Program-made: the position numbers and the translations under genes | The notes under the pieces: generated by a model | The model's database searches: none | Told to the model about the DNA's origin: nothing | What the model saw: only the letters and a program-made list of their open reading frames with translations | In this document: piece by piece, positions 42,814-50,765 of the stretch | How positions within the stretch are numbered: the stretch's first letter is position 1 | Layout: each line of letters begins with the position of its first letter | DNA from: Treponema sp. OMZ 798 | GTDB taxonomy: Bacteria; Spirochaetota; Spirochaetia; Treponematales; Treponemataceae | Length of the DNA stretch: 64,000 nt | Direction: 5' to 3' | Assembly: GCF_024181385.1 (NCBI RefSeq) | Contig: NZ_CP051305.1 | Span: forward strand, 1-64,000

Positions 42814-43625
42814 AAAGAAATCTTTTAATTCTAATCTTTTTCGGCATGATTCTTTTTATTCCGGTTCAAGTATTCTCGCAAGGGAATTTTCCCGGCGGTA
42901 CTACAGCGGGAAGGACTGATGCCGATCCTAACAGGCAGGCAGGGCGAATTCCCTTTATCGATTTTTCTATAAGGGAGCCTTCGACAAATAAGGATGTGGC
43001 CTTCTCCGTTCAGCTTTTGATTTTTATTACCCTTATTTCGATAGCTCCAAGCATCTTGTTATTGATGACGAGCTTTTTGCGTTTAAGCATTGTTTTAGAC
43101 TTTGTTAAAAGGGCCTTATCTTTGCAGCAAGTACCGCCTACTCAGGTTTTAAACGGAATAGCCTTCTTTTTGACCATGTTTATAATGTGGCCGACCTTTA
43201 CCCAGATCTACAATAATTCCTATAAGCCTATGAGTGAGGGACAAATCGGAATTGAAGAAGCCTATAAAGAGGCGGAAAAACCTATGCGGTATTTTATGTA
43301 CAAACAAATGCAAAAAAATCCTACCCATATCCGTACCTTTATGGCCATGTCTAAGCTGCCGAAACCGAATACCCTTGCAGATGTTCCGACACATATTTTG
43401 ATTGCAGCCTTTATCCTGCATGAACTTACAATCGCTTTTCAGATAGGTATATTTTTGTACCTGCCCTTTATTATAATAGATATGATTGTGGCAAGCATAC
43501 TCATGTCTATGGGTATGATAATGCTGCCTCCTATTCAGATTTCTATGCCGTTTAAATTGATTCTCTTTGTTATGGTTGACGGCTGGGGACTCCTCTTCGG
43601 TAAACTATTTGAATCTTTTTTATAG
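42810..43625 (+). CDS. fliP: Flagellar biosynthetic protein FliP
   Basis: FliP is the main component of the export gate. The 271 residues have a cleavable signal peptide, four membrane helices and the family signatures MTSFLRLSIVLDFVKRAL and LPFIIIDMIVASILMSMGMIMLPP. It overlaps fliO by four bases with GGAGG in the end of fliO. In many spirochaetes fliQ, fliR, flhB and flhA follow. Here the next gene, 90 bases on, is an unrelated OppA-like lipoprotein, so the operon ends at fliP. Confidence 0.96.
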   Translation: MKRNLLILIFFGMILFIPVQVFSQGNFPGGTTAGRTDADPNRQAGRIPFIDFSIREPSTNKDVAFSVQLLIFITLISIAPSILLLMTSFLRLSIVLDFVKRALSLQQVPPTQVLNGIAFFLTMFIMWPTFTQIYNNSYKPMSEGQIGIEEAYKEAEKPMRYFMYKQMQKNPTHIRTFMAMSKLPKPNTLADVPTHILIAAFILHELTIAFQIGIFLYLPFIIIDMIVASILMSMGMIMLPPIQISMPFKLILFVMVDGWGLLFGKLFESFL

Positions 43626-43714
43626 GGTTTTAAACGTCTTATATCATCTTGCTGTTCTATTTTACCCGCTGGAAGAATCATCTGAAATTTGTTATAGTGT
43701 AATCTGAGGTTTAA

Positions 43715-45334
43715 ATGAAGACTATAAAAATTATTTTTCTTGCAGCGCTGGTGCTGCTTTTTTTTGCCTGCGGGGGAAATAAAAATATTGGGGGGCCTAA
43801 AGTTGTTACGGCCTCATTGGGTGCAGAACCGAGTATTTTGGATGCTGCAAAGGCTTCGGATAGGTACTCTTTTGTAGTACTGGACTACATAAACGAAAAC
43901 CTTACCGATATCTTAACCGAAGATAATGGGGAAAGAAAGATCCTTCCTGCTCTTGCCGAGTCTTGGACGCATAATGACGATTATACCGAATGGACCTTCA
44001 AATTGCGTGAAGCTTATTGGTCTGACGGCGTAAAGATAAGGGCTGAAGATTTTGTGTACAGTATTCGCCGTATCATCAATGCCGAATCTGCCTCTCCCAT
44101 GGCAATGTACTACGACTATATTAAAAATGCTCAAGCAATTTTAAAAGGAAAACTGGATTATTCCGAAATAGGCATCAAGGCGCTTGACGAAAAAACTCTT
44201 CAAATTGTAACTGAAAATCCCATAAAAAACCTTCATGAATTTGCTGCAAAAATTCCTCCCCAGAGGGAAGATATTATAAACCAATTCGGATTATCCTACG
44301 GCAGTGAGGCCGAAAAAATAATTTGCAGCGGGGCCTTTAAGGTAAAAAGCTGGGTGCACAACAGCAAGATAGAGCTTGTTAAAAACGAAAAATTTTGGAA
44401 TGCCGAAAGGGTAAAAATAGATGCTCTTACATTTAAAATAATAAATGAAGAAAATGCCGGCCTCGGCGAACTTTTAAACGGAAGCATCGATATTGCAAAT
44501 GCTTATTCCATAAGCTGGATAAACAAGCTAAAGAAAGAAAACCGCTTTGCCGAAATACACGGAGTTGACAGCCGCGTTCAATATATTTTTATGAACCAAA
44601 AGGATAAGTTATTTTCAAATAAAAAAATTCGTCAAGCTCTTTCGGCAAGTCTTGAGCGCAAAGAAATTTGCACGGACTTGTTTGACGATATCTATAAGCC
44701 AGCTTACGGCTTTGTCTCGATTGCAACCGAGCTTGAAGGTAAAAATTACCGAAGTCTTGCAGGCGAGCCTATTCAAGAATTGATAAAAAAAGTACCTGAT
44801 CCTAAAGCTCATTTTATTGAAGGTTTAAAAGAGCTGGGGCTTGGGGATGATCCTTCAAAGATAACGATTTCGATAATGTTCCCATCACATGAAAGTTCTA
44901 AATTCAATGAATATCTGCAAAACCGTCTTTCAAGCGTACTTGGAGTAAATGTAGAGCTTGATAAAATCGAGGGAACGGTTTTTAAAAAACGGAATAAGAG
45001 CTTGGACTATCAAGTCGGCTTTAAATCGTGGGGAGGCGGCATTGATACACCTGCCAGATATTTGGACCTTTTTTTACCCGGAAACAAAATTGTTCCGATA
45101 GGCTGGGAAAATAAGGAGTATGTTGATTTGGTGCAAAGGGCAAAAAAAAGCTCCGATTTTGATGAACAGTTGGAATGTTTTAAAAAAGCGGAAATGATTT
45201 TATTGACTGAAGAATGCGGAATTGCTCCTTATGCAAACCAGACCTACAATATCTTTATGCAAAAAAAATTAAAAGGAGTTAAACAGTTCTATCCCGGAAC
45301 TTACAACCTAAAGTACGCCTTTGTTGAAGAATAA
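43715..45334 (+). CDS. Oligopeptide ABC transporter substrate-binding lipoprotein (OppA-like)
   Basis: A 539-residue solute-binding protein of family 5. The signal peptide ends in lipobox FFAC with Cys19 as lipid anchor. Family motifs include PALAESWTHNDDYTEWTFKLREAYWSDG and the later RQALSASLERKEI. It should bind peptides and deliver them to an Opp permease. No permease or ATPase genes are near, so it is an orphan that may use a system encoded elsewhere. CTGAGG lies five bases before ATG 43715 and a TATAGT/TGTAATCT region may be the promoter. A hairpin follows the gene. Confidence 0.9.
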   Translation: MKTIKIIFLAALVLLFFACGGNKNIGGPKVVTASLGAEPSILDAAKASDRYSFVVLDYINENLTDILTEDNGERKILPALAESWTHNDDYTEWTFKLREAYWSDGVKIRAEDFVYSIRRIINAESASPMAMYYDYIKNAQAILKGKLDYSEIGIKALDEKTLQIVTENPIKNLHEFAAKIPPQREDIINQFGLSYGSEAEKIICSGAFKVKSWVHNSKIELVKNEKFWNAERVKIDALTFKIINEENAGLGELLNGSIDIANAYSISWINKLKKENRFAEIHGVDSRVQYIFMNQKDKLFSNKKIRQALSASLERKEICTDLFDDIYKPAYGFVSIATELEGKNYRSLAGEPIQELIKKVPDPKAHFIEGLKELGLGDDPSKITISIMFPSHESSKFNEYLQNRLSSVLGVNVELDKIEGTVFKKRNKSLDYQVGFKSWGGGIDTPARYLDLFLPGNKIVPIGWENKEYVDLVQRAKKSSDFDEQLECFKKAEMILLTEECGIAPYANQTYNIFMQKKLKGVKQFYPGTYNLKYAFVEE

Positions 45335-45360
45335 AACTAAGTCTTAGATATAAAATAAAC

Positions 45361-45399
45361 CGCTTACAAGGTCTTATCTTGTAAGCGCTCTTCAATTTT
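45361..45399 (+). terminator. Hairpin, probable terminator of the OppA-like gene
   Basis: CGCTTACAAG, loop GTCTTAT and CTTGTAAGCG (45361-45387) form a ten-pair stem. The T run (ATTTTT) comes only nine bases later, so termination may be weak or factor-assisted. Confidence 0.6.
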
Positions 45400-45523
45400 T
45401 AGCCGCTTGATTATAACGCGACCTTATTATTCTAAAATTTATTCGTAAAACTACAAACTTTAAACTAGACAAAAGCTATAAAATGAGCTAACATATTGGT
45501 ATATAATCAACACATGGAGGCTT

Positions 45524-46543
45524 ATGTTGAAAACGAAGTATATCGATTTGCCTACAATGGCAAAGTATCTTAAATCTGTCGGTGCCGAAACTGTTATTAA
45601 GAGGCTTGTTCCTTATTTGGAAGAAGATTATAAAAGATGGAACGATTTTGATAAGGTTCCAAGGATGGCTCATCACAGTCCTATCGGAGTTATTGAACTC
45701 ATGCCCATAGGGGATTCCAAAACCTATTCTTTTAAGTACGTAAATGGTCATCCGGAAAATCCTAAGCACAATTTTTTAACCGTTATGGCTATAGGAGTTT
45801 TAGCTGAAGTTTGTACAGGATTTCCCCTTCTTTTGAGCGAATTGACTTTAACAACGGCAGTCAGAACTGCCGCGACCTCGGTAATGGCTGCAAAGTATCT
45901 TGCAAAACCTAATCCGAAAAAAATGGCCCTTATAGGAAACGGATGTCAAAGTGAATTCCAGGCTCTAGGTTTTCATCATATTTTGGGAGTAGAAGAAATT
46001 TATTGCTATGATGTTGATCCTGCTGCAACCGATAAGCTCATGGACAATCTTAAAAATGTAAAAGGCTTAAAGCTCATTAAGTGTAAGAGCACACGGGAAG
46101 CCTGTAAGGGAGTAGATATTATCACGACGGTTACAGCCGATAAGAAGAATGCCATTATTATTACTCCCGATATGGTTGAGCCCGGTATGCACATAAACGG
46201 TGTAGGCGGGGACTGTCCGGGTAAAACCGAGCTTGACTCAAAGGTTCTATCTATGGGAGACGTTTATGTAGAATTTGAACCTCAAAGCCGAATTGAGGGT
46301 GAAATTCAGCACATGGACGAAAGCTTTAAGGTTACCGAAATTTGGAATGTAATCAAAACAGGTAAACCCATTAACCGCAAACCGGACGAAATTACCATTT
46401 TTGACTCTGTAGGTTTTGCCCTTGAAGACTTTTCAATTCTCCGTCTGATGTATGATATAGCTAAGGATGAAAATGTAGGCGTTCCTCAGGAGCTCGTTCC
46501 TGTTTTGGAAAATCCGAAAAATTTGTATGGTATGTTAAGATAA
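45524..46543 (+). CDS. Ornithine cyclodeaminase / mu-crystallin family enzyme
   Basis: A 339-residue NAD-dependent enzyme of the OCD/mu-crystallin family. The Rossmann part is KMALIGNGCQSEFQALGF (about 128-145), with the substrate part in the N-terminal half, and LTTAVRTAATSVMAAKYL just before. Ornithine cyclodeaminase converts ornithine to proline and ammonia, and this matches ornithine or arginine fermentation in treponemes. Family members also include alanine dehydrogenases and ketimine reductases, so the substrate is likely but not proven. The start ATG 45524 has GGAGG three to four bases upstream and TATAAT at 45502-45507. Confidence 0.85.
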   Translation: MLKTKYIDLPTMAKYLKSVGAETVIKRLVPYLEEDYKRWNDFDKVPRMAHHSPIGVIELMPIGDSKTYSFKYVNGHPENPKHNFLTVMAIGVLAEVCTGFPLLLSELTLTTAVRTAATSVMAAKYLAKPNPKKMALIGNGCQSEFQALGFHHILGVEEIYCYDVDPAATDKLMDNLKNVKGLKLIKCKSTREACKGVDIITTVTADKKNAIIITPDMVEPGMHINGVGGDCPGKTELDSKVLSMGDVYVEFEPQSRIEGEIQHMDESFKVTEIWNVIKTGKPINRKPDEITIFDSVGFALEDFSILRLMYDIAKDENVGVPQELVPVLENPKNLYGMLR

Positions 46544-46569
46544 TCTTCATTCCATTATAGTTTTTAACA

Positions 46570-46609
46570 AAGGGCTTAAGACCTTTATAAGGTTTAAGCC
46601 CTTTTCTTA
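46570..46609 (+). terminator. Intrinsic terminator after the OCD-family gene
   Basis: AAGGGCTTAAGACCTT, a short loop and AAGGTTTAAGCCCTT (to 46603) then TTCTT form a long stem with one bulge. It ends the ornithine cyclodeaminase transcript. Confidence 0.85.
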
Positions 46610-46655
46610 TCTAATTTGGTCTAAAACCATATTTTTTTCTGCCGATATACTGAAT

Positions 46656-47825
46656 ATGGATATCATAACTTATTCGGATGCGGTGCATCATAACAATAAA
46701 TATAGGCAAGAAAAAAAAAGGAAACCGGCTTTTTCTCATGCAGAGACGGTTAGAATCTACTCTGCCGTTAATCCGCAAAAAATTTTATTCGGTTTATCCG
46801 AAAATGAGGTTAAGGCAAAGAAAGTTAAGCTTAGTTCTAGAGAAGAGTCTTTGATTGTCTTTGTTCTCTTAGCCATGCTTGCAGCAGGTCTTATCTTTTT
46901 TTATTTTCCGATTTTAAAATTGAATTGGGGCCTTTCATCGATAAGATCTATCTCATTTTGGGAAGAGCCTTCATCTGTAAATGCAATGCGTCAATATGCC
47001 ATGCCTTCTTCCGATTTATCAAAGGGAGGGGGGGGGACTCATCAAGAAACTGCAGAAGACTCTTCTTTTTCCCCTGCGGATGTGCAGGATTTTATTAGTG
47101 CAGTCGATTTTGAAGAATATATGGTTTCAAAAGGGGATACGGTAAGCGGTATTATTCAAAAATTCGGCCTTAAAAATTTGGGAACCCTTCTTTCCGTAAA
47201 CGGAATAAGCAGCGCAAAAAGGTTAAGGATAGGGCAAAAACTGATTATTCCTTCGATTGACGGACTTATTTATACGGCCGTAAAAGGCGATTCCTTAAGT
47301 TCTATTGCCGGTAAATTTAACCTGCCTATCAATGTAATCTTGGATGCAAATGATCTTGAAAATCAGACGGTAAGCATAGGTCAAAAGCTCTTTATTCCGG
47401 GTGCAACGATGAGTTCCTTTGAGCTTAAAAAGGCCTTGGGAGAGCTTTTTATTTATCCGATAACAGGAAGGCTTACTTCGCCGTTCGGCTATAGAAGAGA
47501 TCCTTTTACCGGAAGAAAGAGTTTTCACACAGGTATCGATATTGCGGCTCCTACGGGCACACCTATTAAACTGACCCTTGACGGTAAGGTTTCTTATACA
47601 GGCTATTCTGCCGTTTATGGTAATTATGTCATTGTAACCCATTCGGGCGGCTATCAGTCAATGTACGGACATATGCATACGATAAAGGTAAGGCGGGGCC
47701 AAATTTTAAATCAGGGCGGAATTATCGGAACTGTAGGAAATACGGGAAGATCTACAGGTCCCCATGTTCATTTTTCCGTATATAAAAACGGGAAGTTAAT
47801 TAACCCTTTAACCGTATTAAGGTAA
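46656..47825 (+). CDS. Murein endopeptidase with two LysM domains and an M23 domain
   Basis: A 389-residue cell-wall hydrolase. A basic N-terminal cytoplasmic part is followed by one membrane helix (about 66-85), a Ser/Gly-rich linker, and two LysM peptidoglycan-binding domains (about 150-195 and 205-248). The C-terminal peptidase family M23 domain has all zinc ligands and catalytic residues visible (HTGIDIAA, YGHMH, GPHVHF). It should cut peptidoglycan crosslinks during growth or division. The linker holds a 9-G run (47028-47036), in frame here. A slip there would remove both LysM and M23 domains. TATACT lies only a few bases before the start, suggesting a near-leaderless message. Confidence 0.92.
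   Translation: MDIITYSDAVHHNNKYRQEKKRKPAFSHAETVRIYSAVNPQKILFGLSENEVKAKKVKLSSREESLIVFVLLAMLAAGLIFFYFPILKLNWGLSSIRSISFWEEPSSVNAMRQYAMPSSDLSKGGGGTHQETAEDSSFSPADVQDFISAVDFEEYMVSKGDTVSGIIQKFGLKNLGTLLSVNGISSAKRLRIGQKLIIPSIDGLIYTAVKGDSLSSIAGKFNLPINVILDANDLENQTVSIGQKLFIPGATMSSFELKKALGELFIYPITGRLTSPFGYRRDPFTGRKSFHTGIDIAAPTGTPIKLTLDGKVSYTGYSAVYGNYVIVTHSGGYQSMYGHMHTIKVRRGQILNQGGIIGTVGNTGRSTGPHVHFSVYKNGKLINPLTVLR
47028..47036 (+). repeat. Homopolymeric G tract (9 G) inside the LysM/M23 peptidase gene
   Basis: Nine consecutive G, preceded by GGGA, encode a GGGG stretch between the membrane anchor and the LysM domains. The frame is open at this length. One base gained or lost would truncate the protein before its working domains. 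Confidence 0.9.
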
Positions 47826-47837
47826 TCAATTTTGCAT

Positions 47838-47871
47838 AAAAAAAGCAGGACGTGTCCTCTCACGTCCTGCT
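47838..47871 (-). terminator. Intrinsic terminator for the minus-strand glutaredoxin-like operon
   Basis: On the minus strand AGCAGGACGTG, loop AGAGGA and CACGTCCTGCT are followed by TTTTTT. It lies 75 bases past the glutaredoxin-like stop. The plus side has no T run, so it is directional. A second small palindrome TTTAGG-CTTAA-CCTAAA follows at 47880-47896. Confidence 0.85.
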
Positions 47872-47945
47872 AGATTGTATTTAGGCTTAACCTAAATACC
47901 AATCGGCTTAAGATACCTGACTTAAAAAAAGAAGGCCGGTCAGGG

Positions 47946-48218
47946 TTAAGACCATTTTGACAGGTCTGCTCCTTCAATGTCGAATACAAACTCTTCGCCG
48001 TCTCCGACCATCAAGCATGGGATGCCGATCTTCCCCTCCTTTTTGAGCTGAGCAAATTCAGCCCGTTCATCCCGATATTTTAACAAAAACTTTAGATAAC
48101 CTAAGTCTTCAGTAATGTCAAAATAACGGAACTTTACTCCTTTTCTTTCTAAATATTCCTTTGCAGGCCCGCAATCGGGGCATAATTTACTGGCAAATAA
48201 AAATAATTGTTTTTTCAT
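47946..48218 (-). CDS. Glutaredoxin-like protein
   Basis: A 90-residue thioredoxin-fold protein. It begins KKQLFLFASKLCPDCGPAKEYLERKGVKF with a CPDC active-site-like motif, has a cis-Pro region (KIGIPCLMVGDG) and ends with a short helix. The insertion LKFLLKYRDERAEFAQLKKEG fits the COG4545 glutaredoxin-related branch. It could reduce disulfides, but both active-site context and partner are unknown. It lies three bases after the stop of the upstream gene, using a GGATGGG within it, so it is cotranscribed and probably coupled. Confidence 0.85.
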   Translation of the reverse strand: MKKQLFLFASKLCPDCGPAKEYLERKGVKFRYFDITEDLGYLKFLLKYRDERAEFAQLKKEGKIGIPCLMVGDGEEFVFDIEGADLSKWS

Positions 48219-48221
48219 AGT

Positions 48222-49931
48222 TTAATACCCATCCGACATTTGGCGGTTTATATCTCTTTGGCAAAGCTCTTGATATACCAAGGCCCTGTCTTTGAGTTTT
48301 GCCTTAATTGAATCGGCAAAGGGCATGTATCGCCAAAATACTTCCCTAACTTCTTTATCTAATTTTTGGATGCCTTCACTTTCTTTAATCATCCAAGTTA
48401 TATAATCCTGTATAAAGTATTCCTTTATATCGCCTTTTAGTTTTTGGTTTTGAAACCATTGGTAATAGTTTCCTGTTAAGCCTTCTTCCATCCAGTAGTA
48501 TGAGGCTTTTTCTTTAGCAACCTGCCAGCGCAAGTCGGCTGTGGCCATTAGGAGCGACACCCTTAAGCTTTTCGGGTACATAGGAATTACGATTCTTCCT
48601 CGGCTTGTTACACGGTTATACCTATCAAAGGGCTCCCAGCAAAAGCCTATATCGCCATAGGTTGGAACCAAGATAACAAAGGGAGGTATCCGGTTTAATT
48701 GATTTTTATATTGACGGCAGTAAGCTTGAACATCTATGTCTTCAAGCCACTTCATTTCCCTTAAAATATTTTCACGGGTACCTAATTCTTTTGAAGAGCT
48801 CCTAAGATATTCACGGGATAAGATTGGAAAGTGATTGCCTTTTCTTCCGCATGTCATCTTAGCCATTTGCTTTACGGTATCAAATTCGCCTTCGGCCCCG
48901 GACATATTTGTCGTAATTCCGCCTGAAGCATCGGCCTTTTCCCTTAAGCTGCGTACATCTGCATCAGCCTCTTTATAGTCGGAAATACAGTTTTGCAGTT
49001 CTTTGTCAAAATTGAGGAGTTTTTTTAGCCTTTCATTTATTTGCAATATCTGCTGTTTTTGTGATTCGCTGTAAGGTGATTTAACATTTGAGAAGTTAGC
49101 CAGCATATCATGAGAGAACATATTATCGATTTGTTGTTTTATGGAGTCTTCAAATCTGCTGATTTCTTCGGATTTTGCTCTTAATAAATTGTCGGCCGTT
49201 TGCAGTTTTCCCTTGGCCTTTTCTAAAAGCTGGTTAAATCGTGAGTTATCGTCTCTTTTTGGAACCCTGACTTCATCTGTTGCTGAAGGATTGATTTTAC
49301 CGCTTCCTATTTCTCTAAACCATTCATCCAAATAATAGACAGCTTCGCAATAGGGGTTTTCGTCTATTATTTTTGCAAACATATCTTTTTGTGCCGTTGT
49401 TAAAAGAGTGGGGAGAACAAGGCCGTATCTTATCGCGTATTGTTTTTCTTTTGAAGATTTTCCGGATGCAATTTTCATGACCATATCGGAAACAAGGTTC
49501 CAATAGGATGATTCAACCTGTTGTCTGAATACGCTTCTATCTTTAGGATCTGTAGCCGTCAAAAATTTGGTTAAAGATGCATGAAGACGTTGCGCGTTTT
49601 CTCCTTCGCTTTTTAACACTATCTTGTAAAATTCTGCTGTATCAAATAAGGTATGCGGTGTATCTGCAAAAAATTTTTCAACTTTTTCAAAATGAGTCAG
49701 AGTAAGATCCGGTTCACTGGGATCCCGTTTTGCTTCTCCTCTGGCTTCAGGCGCCATTGAAAGCATAGTCTCCCTGCTTAACCCTCCGGTCTTTATACTG
49801 GGAAAAGGATTAGGTTGATTTATATCAAAATCAAAACTACCGGGGGTTGGTGGTGCCTGTGCCGTGCTGCCTGAAGGCATTACTACATCTTTGAGAAGCT
49901 CATCAAGATCTATTTCAGTTGTCGAATCCAC
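48222..49931 (-). CDS. Conserved protein of unknown function
   Basis: I recognise no family in this 569-residue protein. It has no signal peptide or membrane helix. The first ~75 residues are Pro/Asp/Ser-rich and likely disordered. A long region rich in charged residues (about 225-330) can form coiled coil, and the C-terminal part (about 370-565) is denser and contains many aromatic residues (WFREIG, YYWMEEG, YYQWFQNQK). It is cotranscribed with the glutaredoxin-like gene and lies next to tRNA-Ala. A structural or scaffold role is possible but unsupported. Confidence 0.5.
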   Translation of the reverse strand: MDSTTEIDLDELLKDVVMPSGSTAQAPPTPGSFDFDINQPNPFPSIKTGGLSRETMLSMAPEARGEAKRDPSEPDLTLTHFEKVEKFFADTPHTLFDTAEFYKIVLKSEGENAQRLHASLTKFLTATDPKDRSVFRQQVESSYWNLVSDMVMKIASGKSSKEKQYAIRYGLVLPTLLTTAQKDMFAKIIDENPYCEAVYYLDEWFREIGSGKINPSATDEVRVPKRDDNSRFNQLLEKAKGKLQTADNLLRAKSEEISRFEDSIKQQIDNMFSHDMLANFSNVKSPYSESQKQQILQINERLKKLLNFDKELQNCISDYKEADADVRSLREKADASGGITTNMSGAEGEFDTVKQMAKMTCGRKGNHFPILSREYLRSSSKELGTRENILREMKWLEDIDVQAYCRQYKNQLNRIPPFVILVPTYGDIGFCWEPFDRYNRVTSRGRIVIPMYPKSLRVSLLMATADLRWQVAKEKASYYWMEEGLTGNYYQWFQNQKLKGDIKEYFIQDYITWMIKESEGIQKLDKEVREVFWRYMPFADSIKAKLKDRALVYQELCQRDINRQMSDGY

Positions 49932-49984
49932 CGATTAGCCGCCTTATTAAATAAATATGTCAGAAATGTACCAACTTTTAGTAT

Positions 49985-50057
<73 letters not shown>

Positions 50058-50151
50058 ATAAACATAAGAGGATTATATCAGTAAACCTAATACTGTGTCA
50101 AGTGTATTTTAATAATTATCTAAAAAATAATTTTGATTTATAAAAGTCATC

Positions 50152-50181
50152 TTGCCCAATTAGAATGGGCTATGATATAAT
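50152..50181 (+). promoter_or_regulatory. Promoter of the prcB-prcA-prtP operon with an internal palindrome
   Basis: TTGCCC (50152-50157), an 18-base spacer and TATAAT (50176-50181). GCCCA...TGGGC (50154-50158 and 50166-50170) is a palindrome overlapping the -35 and spacer, a possible operator. The start site would be a few bases before the prcB ATG. Confidence 0.6.
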
Positions 50182-50194
50182 ACCATGAATTGAT

Positions 50195-50713
50195 ATGAAT
50201 ATAAAATATTTTTATATAAGCCTATTTTTTGTCTTCTTGATTTCAAGTTGTGCAGGTTTAAAAGAATGTCCTTTTCCTGAAACCTCTGCTGCTCCTTTAA
50301 AAACAGGGGATGCAAATAAAATTCAATACGAATTGCTGCGCTCAGGAAATAATGCAAAAAACGGAATAGATCAAGTTATAAGGGAACAAGGCCGATTGGA
50401 TAATCTTTATGCAATTATCTACGGTAATCATGTTACGGTTCCTAAGATTGATTTTAGCCGTAAAGCAGTTGTAGTTATAACAAGCGGTCCTTTTAGGACA
50501 GGAGGGTATAGAATTGAAATTCTGTCGGCTATAAAAACGGGAAATTCCATTGAGCTTGTATGGGGACTAATAGGTCCGTCACCTAAGGATATTGTCACAC
50601 AGGCAATAACAAGCCCTTATAGCATATTTGCCGTGTATGCCGAACCAAATGATACTATAGTATTAAGATGCAATGATAGCTTAAATATTAACGATAACTT
50701 AAACCGCTTATAA
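50195..50713 (+). CDS. prcB: PrcB-family protease complex lipoprotein
   Basis: In T. denticola, PrcB is a small lipoprotein that interacts with PrtP and is needed for a stable, active dentilisin complex. This 172-residue protein has a signal peptide with lipobox ISSC (Cys19) and a PrcB-type domain with VVITSGPFRTGGYRIEILS, typical of the family. The start ATG 50195 has no clear ribosome site. It is first in the prcB-prcA-prtP operon, with prcA starting about 50 bases after the stop. Its own promoter is just upstream. Confidence 0.88.
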   Translation: MNIKYFYISLFFVFLISSCAGLKECPFPETSAAPLKTGDANKIQYELLRSGNNAKNGIDQVIREQGRLDNLYAIIYGNHVTVPKIDFSRKAVVVITSGPFRTGGYRIEILSAIKTGNSIELVWGLIGPSPKDIVTQAITSPYSIFAVYAEPNDTIVLRCNDSLNINDNLNRL

Positions 50714-50765
50714 TCGCCTCAAAAAAGGCTGTATATAAGAATAGTTTTTATTTAGGAGGGATATG

